A DNA stretch of 64,000 nucleotides from Thermoanaerobacterium thermosaccharolyticum DSM 571 (GTDB taxonomy: Bacteria; Bacillota; Thermoanaerobacteria; Thermoanaerobacterales; Thermoanaerobacteraceae), in the NCBI RefSeq assembly GCF_000145615.1, contig NC_014410.1:1344001-1408000 (forward strand). The letters are read 5' to 3'. Positions 63,823 through 64,000 of the stretch are shown here, piece after piece. The notes beneath the pieces were generated by a model. The model did no database searches and had not been told where the DNA came from. It was given only the letters and a program-made list of their open reading frames with translations. The position numbers were made by a program, and so were the translations under genes. Numbering within the stretch: position 1 is the stretch's first letter; each line of letters starts with the position of its first letter.

Positions 63823-64000
63823 TTATAGACCTGTATGGCCAAAACCATTTTCACCTCTTTCAGTATCATCTAATTTAGATACTTCTAATATCTCTGGTAA
63901 TTCTACTTTATTTATAATCATTTGGGCAATTCTAAGACCTCTTTTGACGATAAAGTCTGATTTTCCTAGATTAATAATTATTAATTTAATTTCACCTCTA
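63823..64000 (-). CDS. dut: dUTP diphosphatase, C-terminal part (truncated by window edge)
   Basis: The last 59 codons of a trimeric dUTPase. Visible parts are [16 protein letters not shown] (motif IV region) and the flexible C-terminal motif [12 protein letters not shown], followed by Leu and stop. The 5' part continues beyond 64000. It lies upstream of ymxH in the same direction. Confidence 0.85.
   Translation of the reverse strand, partial: RGEIKLIIINLGKSDFIVKRGLRIAQMIINKVELPEILEVSKLDDTERGENGFGHTGL

Overview
The window is AT-rich and densely packed. It reads as the chromosome of an anaerobic, endospore-forming, thermophilic low-GC Firmicute. The protein sequences and gene order fit the Thermoanaerobacterium/Thermoanaerobacter group best (inference; no database was consulted). 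Evidence for a spore former is the spoIIAB-sigF, spoVAC-AD-AE, ytfJ, spoVK, spoVS, tepA-ylzJ and ymxH genes. I saw no rRNA, tRNA, CRISPR array, insertion sequence or prophage. No gene-free stretch exceeds about 300 bases.

Left part (1-36.9 kb, almost all on +). The order is: sporulation sigma-F and SpoVA genes with a dodecin; tRNA nucleotidyltransferase, a site-2 protease, scpAB, ytfI-ytfJ and a D,D-carboxypeptidase; an uncharacterised pair of flavin/iron-sulfur oxidoreductases; rluB and polyamine genes (speE-speB, with speD further on); a biotin-less carboxyltransferase; a duplicated-LysM protein and surE; a chorismate mutase-CMP kinase fusion with plsC-ispH-rpsA; cheR; then miaB-ylbF-mutS-mutL-miaA-hfq, proC, rnhA, a tyrosine recombinase and lexA.

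Right part (36.9-64 kb, all on -). Read from the window's right end, the order is: dut (partial), ymxH, lysC, tepA, ylzJ, ftsK/spoIIIE, rimO, pgsA, cinA, recA, recX; a nurA / HAS-barrel-like / herA / mre11(sbcD) / rad50(sbcC) operon; rny, ymdB, spoVS, a PHP phosphoesterase, an aminotransferase, purB, asnS, spoVK and a methionine gamma-lyase-like gene. The two halves meet tail-to-tail at a bidirectional terminator near 36.9 kb.

The main points of interest are these. (1) An archaeal-style double-strand-break end-processing set (NurA, HerA, Mre11, Rad50, plus a small HAS-barrel-like partner) sits directly behind recA-recX. (2) Three genes (tRNA nucleotidyltransferase, aroH-cmk, rny) have conserved N-termini that extend upstream of any ATG/GTG/TTG. 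They appear to start at ATA or ATT behind Shine-Dalgarno sequences. (3) An uncharacterised GidA-like flavoprotein overlaps a dedicated flavin/[2Fe-2S] partner. (4) An 18-bp perfect palindrome lies before the recombinase gene, a LexA box overlaps the lexA promoter, and a consensus sigma-H promoter precedes spoVS.
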